This document shows, one piece after another, positions 1 to 5,053 of a stretch of 6,415 nucleotides of DNA. Made by a program: the position numbers and the translations under genes. Position 1 is the first letter of the stretch, and each line of letters begins with the position of its first letter. Source of the stretch: Desulfobacteraceae bacterium. Lineage in GTDB: Bacteria > Desulfobacterota > Desulfobacteria > Desulfobacterales > Desulfosalsimonadaceae. A model generated the notes under the pieces. It was not told the origin of the DNA. It worked only from the letters and a program-made list of their open reading frames with translations, and ran no database searches. Location of the stretch: assembly GCA_021162325.1 (NCBI GenBank), contig JAGGYV010000133.1, positions 1 through 6,415 on the forward strand. The letters run 5' to 3'.

Positions 1-8
1 ATATAGAA

Positions 9-1229
9 TTGATTTACGCTGTCAGCATAACCGTTTTTTCCGCCGTGATCGGATTTCTGGTGACCATGCTCTTGTTTCTGGAAGCCCGCGTGGTCAAAAA
101 GGGCGACCGGACCATCATCATTAATTCAGATGATGCCAAACGTATCACGGCACCCACCGGGACGACACTGCTGGCGTCTTTGTCTAACAATGACATCTTT
201 TTACCGTCTGCCTGCGGCGGCAGTGGTTCGTGCGGACAGTGCCGATGTGAAATCCATGAAGGCGGGGGAGATATCTTACCCACTGAATTGCCTCATCTCT
301 CCCGAATGGAGAAGAAAAATAATATCCGGCTCGCGTGCCAGATCAAGGTGCGCGAGGATATGAAAATTCAGATCCCCGCTGAAATTTTCAGCATCCGTAA
401 ATTCAACGCTACCGTCAAATCCAATCAGAATGTATCCACCTTTATCAAGGAACTGGTGGTTGAACTGGATTCCGGAGAGTCTTTTGAATTCAAAGCAGGG
501 GCGTATATTCAGATCGATATTCCGGAATATGAACTTGAATTTGCCAGATTTGATGTGGCCGATCGGTTTTGCGCTTCCTGGGAACAATTTGATTTGTGGC
601 AGTTAAAGGCGCAATCTGATGAACCGGTGTATCGGGCTTATTCACTGGCCAGTCCGCCGTATGAAAACACCTGCCTGCGATTTACCATCCGGATTGCCAC
701 GCCACCGCCGGGGATGCCGGATATTCCACCAGGAGTGGGGTCTTCTTATGTATTTGGGTTAAAACCCGGTGACCGTATGACAATCAGCGGGCCATACGGC
801 GATTTTTTCGTAAAAGACACGGACCGGGAAATGTGCTTTATCGGCGGCGGCGCCGGCATGGCCCCCATGCGGAGTCATATTTTTCATCAGTTGAATTCTG
901 CTAAAACCAAACGAAAAATTACTTTCTGGTATGGTGCCCGTTCCAATCAGGAAATTTTTTATGAAAAAGATTTTCGTGAACTGGAAAAAAATAACGAGAA
1001 CTTTACATTTAATATCGCGTTATCCGATCCGCAGCCAGAAGACAAATGGGAAGGGATGACCGGATTCATTCATCAATGCCTGAAAGATGAGTATTTAATT
1101 TCCCACCCGGATCCAACGGAAATTGAATATTATCTTTGCGGCCCGCCGTTAATGATCACGGAGGTTCGCCATATGCTCGACAGTCTTGGAGTGGAACCGG
1201 AGATGGTTGCCTATGATGATTTTGGATAA
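9..1229 (+). CDS. nqrF: Na+-translocating NADH:quinone reductase subunit F (NADH dehydrogenase subunit of Na+-NQR)
   Basis: NqrF is the electron-input subunit of the membrane Na+-NQR complex: it oxidises NADH at FAD and passes electrons through a 2Fe-2S centre to the other subunits. The 406 residues match the family length (about 407). A single N-terminal membrane helix (about residues 3-25) is followed by a ferredoxin-like domain with Cys69-x5-Cys75-x2-Cys78 and Cys110. Next comes the ferredoxin-reductase fold, with FAD motif RAYS (209-212), the nucleotide loop GGGAGMAP (279-286), CGPP (377-380) and the typical aromatic/acidic C-terminus ending DDFG. The ligand positions are one less than those I recall for Vibrio cholerae NqrF (70, 76, 79, 111), so the TTG at 9 is at most a codon or two from the true start. 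The frame stays open to the window edge, so the real start and its ribosome site may lie just outside. nqrA-E are expected upstream. The gene ends two bases before a repeat element. Confidence 0.95.
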   Translation: MIYAVSITVFSAVIGFLVTMLLFLEARVVKKGDRTIIINSDDAKRITAPTGTTLLASLSNNDIFLPSACGGSGSCGQCRCEIHEGGGDILPTELPHLSRMEKKNNIRLACQIKVREDMKIQIPAEIFSIRKFNATVKSNQNVSTFIKELVVELDSGESFEFKAGAYIQIDIPEYELEFARFDVADRFCASWEQFDLWQLKAQSDEPVYRAYSLASPPYENTCLRFTIRIATPPPGMPDIPPGVGSSYVFGLKPGDRMTISGPYGDFFVKDTDREMCFIGGGAGMAPMRSHIFHQLNSAKTKRKITFWYGARSNQEIFYEKDFRELEKNNENFTFNIALSDPQPEDKWEGMTGFIHQCLKDEYLISHPDPTEIEYYLCGPPLMITEVRHMLDSLGVEPEMVAYDDFG

Positions 1230-1285
1230 ATAATGGCGTCGTAAAAAGCTTCTATATAACTTCATAATGGGCGGGGGGCTAAATC

Positions 1286-1390
1286 GTAGGTCGGATTAGC
1301 GCGTCAGCGCGTAATCCGACAAATTTCATGGACCGGTTTGACAAATTTTTTTTTTGGTGGATTACGCGCTGACGCGCTAATCCACCCTAC
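1286..1390. repeat. REP-type inverted hairpin pair (BIME-like) nested inside E1
   Basis: Two 31-base hairpins, at 1290-1320 and 1356-1386, have 25-base cores (1293-1317 and 1359-1383) that are exact reverse complements of each other. Flanking GTAGG and CCTAC extend the inverted repeat to 1286 and 1390. Each hairpin folds alone: GGATTA pairs with TAATCC, there is one bulged base, and GCGC pairs with GCGC around a four-base loop. The outermost three bases differ between the two (GTC/GAC against GGT/ACC) but each pair stays complementary, so the individual hairpin is what is preserved. A T-rich spacer lies between them. This is the common head-to-head arrangement of REP sequences moved by RAYT-type transposases; no such transposase is in the window. 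Confidence 0.8.
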
Positions 1391-1508
1391 TATAAAACAT
1401 AACAAAATACATCACTTGCCGGGCAAAAAACTCGGCCTTTCATGAACACATTTTAATTTTTTTTTAAAGTTATTTATAGGCTCGGTCCCGGACGCGGCCG
1501 GGGGGAAC

Positions 1509-1609
1509 ACTTCCAAATAACTCGTCCATAATCTTTTGAAATGATGGACAAGTTATTTTCTCATACAGTGGTGATGCGTCACCATAAAAAGCTTTTTACG
1601 ATGCCATCA
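1509..1609 (-). repeat. 101-bp module, copy 1 (inverted copy at 3838-3938)
   Basis: The reverse complement of this stretch matches 3838-3938 at 96 of 101 positions without gaps. Internally it has a 14-bp stem with one mismatch (AATAACTCGTCCAT at 1516-1529 against ATGGACAAGTTATT at 1544-1557), a TGGTGA/TCACCA stem with a four-base loop near 1569-1584, and the palindrome AAAAAGCTTTTT at 1586-1597. It includes the right terminal inverted repeat of E1. Confidence 0.85.
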
Positions 1610-1635
1610 TCTTTAATAAAAAAACCAAATTGTCA

Positions 1636-1653
1636 TACCCGCGAAGGCGGGTA
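1636..1653. repeat. Small REP-like hairpin, possible terminator of the minus-strand gene
   Basis: TACCCGC and GCGGGTA form a perfect 7-bp stem around GAAG, within the context TGTCATACCCGCGAAGGCGG. This strongly resembles the TGTCAT-CCCGC-GAAG-GCGGG repetitive sequences found in many proteobacteria. On the minus strand it lies about 80 bases beyond the stop codon of the small gene at 1732-1968 and is followed, after about a dozen bases, by a run of seven T. It might therefore help end that transcript, but the T run is too far from the stem for a textbook terminator. Confidence 0.5.
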
Positions 1654-1731
1654 CCCAGACAAAGTTAAAATAGGTTTGTAGGCCGCAGCACATTCAAATT
1701 AAACGAAGTAGATAACCGATTGAAGAGATTC

Positions 1732-1968
1732 TTACCTGGCTTTGATCTCACCTTTCAACAGTTGCTTCAATCCGACTAACGTTCCTTTCCAAACCGCATC
1801 CTCACCGGCCATAATGGCAACGATAACATCTTTTTCCACACTGATCTCCATAACAATTTCTTCATCATCGATTTTAAATACGGCTTCTCCCCATCGTTCC
1901 GCAGGTAAACCGGTGGCTTCACAATCATAATCCGTTCGGATTTCTCCGGTCATTCGAATATTACTCAT
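1732..1968 (-). CDS. Small acidic protein of unknown function (78 residues)
   Basis: I do not recognise a family. The 78-residue product has no signal peptide, membrane segment or cysteine motif; its single Cys is at residue 16. It is acidic in the first two thirds, with alternating charged and hydrophobic stretches (FKIDDEEIVMEISVEKDVIVAIM, residues 31-53) that suggest a compact beta-rich fold, and ends in a basic helix (GLKQLLKGEIKAR). The ATG at 1966-1968 is preceded, seven bases away, by a good ribosome site AAGGA (1976-1980 on the opposite strand), which supports a real gene. It is transcribed away from the sirtuin gene and shares its 114-bp upstream region, so the two could be co-regulated. 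Function unknown; being a real gene is likely. Confidence 0.7.
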   Translation of the reverse strand: MSNIRMTGEIRTDYDCEATGLPAERWGEAVFKIDDEEIVMEISVEKDVIVAIMAGEDAVWKGTLVGLKQLLKGEIKAR

Positions 1969-1988
1969 TAGATTTTCCTTTTTTATCG

Positions 1989-2041
1989 GTTATACTGACC
2001 TGTTTTTATAGTTTTGAAATATTGATAAAATGAGATATACC
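1989..2041. promoter_or_regulatory. Candidate divergent, overlapping promoters between the small gene and the sirtuin gene
   Basis: For the minus-strand gene, TTCAAA (2018-2013) and TATAAC (1994-1989) are spaced 18 bases apart. For the sirtuin gene, TTGAAA (2014-2019) and TATACC (2036-2041) are spaced 16 bases apart. Each box matches the sigma-70 consensus at about four of six positions. The two -35 boxes fall on the same bases, so the promoters would compete for polymerase. The region is AT-rich, so chance matches are possible. Confidence 0.3.
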
Positions 2042-2082
2042 ATTATTAACATAAATTAAATCTTTATCAGAGAAGAAAAATC

Positions 2083-2862
2083 ATGAAAAATTTAATTTGT
2101 CAGTTGGCTGAAAAATTGGCGCAGGGCAAAAAAAACGTGGTATTTACCGGTGCCGGGATCTCAACGGAAAGCGGGATTTCCGATTATCGAAGCAAGGGCG
2201 GACTCTGGGACCGGTTTAAGCCGATTTATTTTGATGAATTTATGTCTTCTGAAAAGTCGCGTATGGAGTACTGGCGGCGTAAATGTGAACTCTATGAACA
2301 ACTCGATGATGCCGCCCCCAATGCCGCCCATAATGCCTTGACGGAATTGAATCAAAAAGGGCTTCTTGATATGGTCATTACGCAAAATATTGACGGACTT
2401 CACCAAAAAGCCGGGCTGCCGGATGACAAAGTGATTGAACTCCATGGCAACACAACCCGGGTCCGGTGCATGTCATGTGATGCCATTGTGCCGTTGGATG
2501 AAACCCTGGACCGGATCAAAAACGGTGAAAAAGCGCCGAACTGCACCTGCGGCGGATATTTAAAGCCGGACACCATATCGTTTGGCCAGTCATTAAGAGA
2601 ACAGGATTTAAACCAGGCCATGGCGGCGTCCCAAAACTGTGATGTGCTTTTAGCGATAGGCTCTACGATGATCGTTTATCCGGCGTCCATGATGCCGGAT
2701 ATCGCAAAAAAGAAGGGTGCTTTTCTGGCAATTGTTAATCTTTCGGAAACCCCCTATGACAGTATTTGTGACCTGTTAATAAAGGGCAGGGCCGGTGATG
2801 TTTTGCCGCAGGTGGTTCGGCAGGTTGATGCAGTAGATGCGGTAAAATTGACGAACTCGTAA
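2083..2862 (+). CDS. Sir2-family NAD-dependent protein deacylase (sirtuin, CobB-like)
   Basis: Sirtuins remove acyl groups from protein lysines, using NAD+ and producing nicotinamide and O-acyl-ADP-ribose in the cytosol; acetyl-CoA synthetase is the classic bacterial substrate. The 259 residues carry the full motif series: GAGISTESGISDYR (23-36) for NAD binding, TQNIDGLH (100-107), catalytic His121 in HGN, a zinc site of Cys129-x2-Cys132 and Cys154-x-Cys156, KPDTISFGQSL (161-171), GSTMIVYPA (193-201) and the C-terminal GRAGDVLPQVV (235-245). The usual SGIPDFR and GTSL appear here as SGISDYR and GSTM, conservative changes. The ATG at 2083 has an A/G-rich but weak ribosome site (AGAGAAG, about 2069-2075). 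The last codons (Leu-Thr-Asn-Ser-stop) are encoded by the terminal inverted repeat of element E2, so the natural C-terminus has been replaced or trimmed; the catalytic fold is complete. It stands alone, divergent from a small gene. Confidence 0.95.
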   Translation: MKNLICQLAEKLAQGKKNVVFTGAGISTESGISDYRSKGGLWDRFKPIYFDEFMSSEKSRMEYWRRKCELYEQLDDAAPNAAHNALTELNQKGLLDMVITQNIDGLHQKAGLPDDKVIELHGNTTRVRCMSCDAIVPLDETLDRIKNGEKAPNCTCGGYLKPDTISFGQSLREQDLNQAMAASQNCDVLLAIGSTMIVYPASMMPDIAKKKGAFLAIVNLSETPYDSICDLLIKGRAGDVLPQVVRQVDAVDAVKLTNS

Positions 2863-3015
2863 AAAGTCGGATTCCGATGGCAAAGAAAAAAGCTTCACCA
2901 AATCTTCTAAAATTGGCAAGGCGCGTAAATCCTGAGTGATGATTCGTACTTAGCGTACCATGAAGAAACGAAGGATGAAGCGCAACACAGAATTTGGACT
3001 TTTTATGAAGCCATC
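2849..3015. mobile_element. MITE-like element E2 (167 bp), overlapping the end of the sirtuin gene
   Basis: The right end (2999-3015) is, in reverse complement, GATGGCTTCATAAAAAG, one base from the E3 left end. The left end (2849-2866, TGACGAACTCGTAAAAAG) matches the same consensus at about 14 of 18 positions and contains the sirtuin stop codon (2860-2862). The interior 2856-3000 is homologous, inverted, to 3937-4077 of E3, at roughly 85-90% by eye with a 2-base gap. Long identical runs include ATTCCGATGGCAAAG, AATTGGCAAGGCGC and TGAAGAAACGAAGGATG. It lacks the extra hairpin module carried by E1 and E3. No coding frame is believable. Confidence 0.6.
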
Positions 3016-3065
3016 CAATTTAATTCTTTAAAACAAACATTTTAGTGCGTATGCAAGGGATTGAA

Positions 3066-3512
3066 ATGAATTCAAAAACAAAAATTGGAATAATTATCTG
3101 CGATCGTTACCGCCGCTGTGCGGGAGGGAAGTGTTTTCGATCGATGAGGAACAAGGAAGGCGCTTTTAGCATATACACAGACACAGACCTTGAGCTGGTT
3201 GGCTTTGCAACATGCGATGGTTGTCCGGGAGGTAACATTGAATATACGGGCGAAGAGATGGTAAAAAATGGTGTGGAGGTTATTCATTTAGCCACCGGCC
3301 TGGTGGTTGGTTATCCTCCTTGTCCCTATATCGATACGTTTAAGGCTTTTCTTGAGAAACGGTATGAGGTCAAAGTCGTTGTCGGCACGCACCCGATACC
3401 CCAAAAGTATCTTGATATGCATACCCATCTTGGGACATGGGAGGACGCTGCATGGAAACCGCTTGTCGCGCCGACCATGAGTGATGAAGCGACCCGTGCA
3501 AGTTACGATTAA
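3066..3512 (+). CDS. CGGC-domain protein (cysteine-rich, putative metal-binding)
   Basis: The 148 residues fit the CGGC domain family, whose biochemical role is unknown but whose conserved Cys and His residues suggest metal binding. Visible features are an N-terminal strand KIGIIICD (6-13), Cys12, Cys18 and Cys23 in CDRYRRCAGGKC, the signature Cys50-Asp-Gly-Cys53-Pro-Gly-Gly (CDGC in place of CGGC), His74, the CPY motif at Cys86, and VVVGTHP with His109 near the C-terminus. The tail after residue 115, with His119 and His121, looks specific to this protein. I chose ATG 3066 because AAGGGA (3055-3060) sits five bases upstream; a GTG at 3045 and an ATG at 3051 are in frame but lack a ribosome site. 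It begins about 50 bases after element E2 and is followed 22 bases later by a broken methyltransferase gene, with which it may once have been co-transcribed. Confidence 0.8.
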   Translation: MNSKTKIGIIICDRYRRCAGGKCFRSMRNKEGAFSIYTDTDLELVGFATCDGCPGGNIEYTGEEMVKNGVEVIHLATGLVVGYPPCPYIDTFKAFLEKRYEVKVVVGTHPIPQKYLDMHTHLGTWEDAAWKPLVAPTMSDEATRASYD

Positions 3513-3534
3513 GCATCGTCACAGCAGAATATAA

Positions 3535-3804
3535 ATGAAAGAATTCTATCAGGATAATTATAAAGACTACCAAAGCGGACGTTTACCGTAGATCCTTCTT
3601 TATTCCTCAATCCGTTTGTCAATATACTTCCGAAAAATGCCTCAATCCTCGACATTGGCTGCGGGTTTGGCCGGGATCTTTTATGGCTTAAAAAACATTA
3701 AAAAAGCCCTGGAACCGGGCGGCATTTTTTATATCTCTTTAAAACAGGGGGGAGCACACAAAAAAGGACCATACAAACAGAACCTTTTGTTTGTGGCAGG
3801 ATAG
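3535..3804 (+). pseudogene. Decayed SAM-dependent methyltransferase
   Basis: Three pieces of one class I methyltransferase are visible. Frame one starts at ATG 3535 with MKEFYQDNYKDYQS and reaches a stop at 3589-3591. One frame over, from about 3579, it continues TFTVDPSLFLNPFVNIL and the SAM-binding motif I ILDIGCGFGRDLLWL, up to about 3689. Back in the first frame, NIKKALEPGGIFYISLKQGG follows; this is the later strand/turn segment of the same fold, ending at the stop 3802-3804. The first change is a small frameshift near 3577. The second, near 3688-3696, is an internal deletion that joins motif I almost directly to the late motif and removes roughly 80 or more residues expected between them. 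The C-terminus after KQGG is scrambled. The product cannot be an active enzyme. It lies 22 bases behind the CGGC gene and 33 bases before element E3. Confidence 0.8.
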
Positions 3805-3837
3805 AGGCTTAAGACCGATTTTCAGCAATTTAAATTT

Positions 3838-3938
3838 TGATGGCTTCGTAAAAAGCTTTTCATGGTGACGATTCACCACTGTATGAGAAAATAACTTGTC
3901 AATCATTTCAAAAGATTATGGACGAGTTATTTGGAAGT
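3838..3938 (+). repeat. 101-bp module, copy 2 (inverted copy at 1509-1609)
   Basis: It is identical to the reverse complement of 1509-1609 except at five positions. The stem-forming parts are kept: the ATAACTTGTC / GACGAGTTAT arms and the GGTGACGATTCACC hairpin. In copy 1 the corresponding small stem is GGTGATGCGTCACC; the changes fall in or beside the loop. Confidence 0.85.
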
Positions 3939-4085
3939 CCAAACTCTTTGTTGCGCTGCATCCTTCGTTTCTTCAAAGTACGCTAAGTATGAATCATCAC
4001 TCAAGATTTGTGCGCCTTGCCAATTGTATATATTGGTGAACTTTTATACTTTGCCATCGGAATTCGATTTTTTACGAGGCTATCA
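3838..4085. mobile_element. MITE-like element E3 (248 bp), mosaic of E1 and E2 modules
   Basis: The left end TGATGGCTTCGTAAAAAG (3838-3855) and the reverse complement of the right end TGATAGCCTCGTAAAAAA (4068-4085) match at 15 of 18 positions. The similarity continues slightly outward through AAATTT-like flanks. The left 101 bp equal the right end of E1 in inverted orientation. The remaining about 140 bp equal E2 in inverted orientation. E3 is thus E2 plus the E1-type hairpin module placed just inside one end. A 74-codon open frame crosses it (3931-4155) but is not credible as a gene. Confidence 0.65.
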
Positions 4086-4341
4086 AATTTTGAAATACGC
4101 CATTTTTCAGCTACTTAATTCAGTCCGACAAGAATTCGCGAGATTTTTTCCATAATTCAAATGATAATTTGGATATTTTTTTTAACACACCCTTTTGTGC
4201 CAATCATGATAATAGAAAAAAATAAGCGCCGTTACGTAAAGTTATAGTGCGCGCTTTTGAAAATTTTGGAATACTGTTGTTTTTAGTGTCTGGTGGCAGG
4301 GCAGGATGTTGCATTTTGTCACCAATTAAGAATTATATACA
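4086..4341. other. AT-rich non-coding stretch
   Basis: No convincing gene lies on either strand. Short open frames, including one at 4247-4450, have no ribosome site, no recognisable motif and cross a tandem repeat. The only structure I see is the weak terminator-like hairpin listed separately. The sequence leads into the CTGTCCCCGTAATT repeats. Confidence 0.5.
4156..4183 (+). terminator. Weak AT-rich intrinsic terminator candidate
   Basis: TTCAAAT (4156-4162) pairs with ATTTGGA (4167-4173), allowing one G-T pair, around the loop GATA. Two bases later a run of eight T begins (4176-4183). The stem is AT-rich and therefore weak. It would end transcripts coming through the CGGC/methyltransferase region and element E3. 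Confidence 0.35.
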
Positions 4342-4370
4342 CTGTCCCCGTAATTCCTGTCCCCGTAATT
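4342..4370. repeat. Tandem CTGTCCCCGTAATT repeat (two exact copies)
   Basis: CTGTCCCCGTAATT occurs at 4342-4355 and again at 4357-4370, separated by one C. AATTATATACA precedes the first copy. Similar TGTCCCC-AATT strings often border RAYT/Y1-type transposase genes and their relics, from general familiarity. No transposase is present here, so this could be the scar of an excised or deleted element. Confidence 0.6.
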
Positions 4371-4377
4371 TATATTG

Positions 4378-4407
4378 TTCTTGCTTTTTCCGGGAACGTG
4401 GTACAAT
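4378..4407 (+). promoter_or_regulatory. Candidate extended -10 promoter for the 4471-4992 gene
   Basis: TACAAT at 4402-4407 is preceded by TG one base away (TGGTACAAT), giving an extended -10. The -35 is poor: TTCTTG at 4378-4383 with 18-base spacing, or TTGCTT at 4381-4386 with 15. Transcription would begin near 4414 and give a leader of about 57 bases before ATG 4471. This supports that start over in-frame ATGs further upstream. Confidence 0.4.
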
Positions 4408-4416
4408 ATTTGTATC

Positions 4417-4444
4417 TTCAAATTATGTACGTTCAAATTTTGTA
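4417..4444. repeat. Imperfect 15-base direct repeat in the leader, possible operator
   Basis: TTCAAATTATGTA (4417-4429) is repeated as TTCAAATTTTGTA (4432-4444), 12 of 13 positions equal, with a 15-base period. It lies just downstream of the candidate promoter. Two phased sites in this place could bind a regulator, or the gene product itself. The AT-rich composition makes chance a fair alternative. Confidence 0.35.
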
Positions 4445-4470
4445 AGTTAATTAGCAATGATATTGATACA

Positions 4471-4992
4471 ATGGAGTATAATGTGCCAAGCGTAACGATC
4501 ACACAAGAGATGTTCCTTAAGGACAATCAGGGCCGAACGTTTTCCGATGTTGTGAATGATCCGGAACAATCCTTCACCGCAGTTCTTGAATTCTTCAATG
4601 ATAGCAACCGGCAACGTCGGATGAAGGAGTCTGAGATCCATCACGATCGACCGCCTATGGCTGGCGTTATCCGGGAACTTGAATCACATCCTGCCATTGA
4701 TCGGTCTCTGGCAGATATACATACTAAGAGGAGCAAGCGATTACGGCAGGCTGTTGGCGTTGTAGTACGTATGATCATGGCGGCCAGTGGTTGGCAAAAA
4801 ACCGGACGAAAAGGATCTCTGGGTGTAAGGGCCAGCGGGAATCAATCGGCTCCCACTCATAATAGTGGAGGACTGGCATTCTGGTTCATACGTGCTGAGC
4901 GTTACAACCGTGTTGAGGGTATGCCGTACCGATCGGTACGGGAGCGTTGTCAAAACCTCGAAACCACAGTGCCACAAAAATCGCTCAACTAA
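4471..4992 (+). CDS. Protein of unknown function (173 residues)
   Basis: I cannot assign a family name. The 173-residue product is soluble, with no signal peptide or membrane segment. Its N-terminus (VPSVTITQEMFLKDNQGRTFSDVV, residues 5-28) looks beta-rich. A central basic helical part (KRSKRLRQAVGVVVRMIM, 86-103) leads to a Gly/Lys-rich turn WQKTGRKGSLGVRA (108-121), which may bind nucleic acid or phosphate. The C-terminal part holds GGLAFWFIRAERYNRVEGMPYRSVRERC (133-160), which reads like a conserved signature. The open frame extends upstream to 4375, but the first 32 codons (Phe/Cys/Lys-rich) look non-coding and overlap the candidate promoter, so ATG 4471 is preferred. No clear ribosome site precedes it. 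It lies between CTGTCCCCGTAATT repeats and a large hairpin, a setting that suggests an accessory gene. Confidence 0.6.
   Translation: MEYNVPSVTITQEMFLKDNQGRTFSDVVNDPEQSFTAVLEFFNDSNRQRRMKESEIHHDRPPMAGVIRELESHPAIDRSLADIHTKRSKRLRQAVGVVVRMIMAASGWQKTGRKGSLGVRASGNQSAPTHNSGGLAFWFIRAERYNRVEGMPYRSVRERCQNLETTVPQKSLN
4924..4941. repeat. Perfect 18-bp palindrome inside the 4471-4992 gene
   Basis: CCGTACCGATCGGTACGG is its own reverse complement and encodes Pro-Tyr-Arg-Ser-Val-Arg near the C-terminus. A palindrome of this length inside a coding region is uncommon and could be a protein-binding site or a cruciform. It may also simply follow from codon choice. Confidence 0.7.
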
Positions 4993-5053
4993 AATTGAAC
5001 ACGAATTAAGCAAAGAGTCATCTTCAAAACAGCTTGAATCGTTTTCCCATATT

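Larger units (their letters stand above)
1231..1609. mobile_element. MITE-like element E1 (379 bp, terminal inverted repeats, non-coding)
   Basis: The left end at 1231-1251 and the reverse complement of the right end at 1589-1609 agree at 19 of 21 positions, around the core TCGTAAAAAGCTT. Homology to element E3 stops exactly at the right end, which defines the border. The left end lies one base after the nqrF stop codon. No credible reading frame lies inside. The interior holds a nested REP hairpin pair (1286-1390) and, on the right, a 101-bp module shared in inverted orientation with E3. The ends and modules are seen directly; calling it a non-autonomous mobile element is inference. No target-site duplication is clear. 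Confidence 0.6.

Noticed and set aside
276..587. 103-codon open frame on the minus strand
   Set aside because: It is a shadow of nqrF with no independent support.
1471..1505. GC-rich CCCGG/CCGGG hairpin as the nqrF terminator
   Set aside because: The stem is short, no T run follows, and it lies over 240 bases from the nqrF stop.
1231..4085. CRISPR array
   Set aside because: The repeats are few, long, inverted and irregularly spaced, with no short direct repeats and unique spacers.
3931..4155. 74-codon open frame on the plus strand
   Set aside because: It lies mostly inside the repeat element E3; the homologous E2 sequence carries an indel and stops, so it is not maintained as coding.
4247..4450. 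67-codon open frame crossing the CTGTCCCCGTAATT repeats
   Set aside because: It has no ribosome site, a Cys/Arg/Asn-rich nonsense-like composition, and overlaps the candidate promoter.
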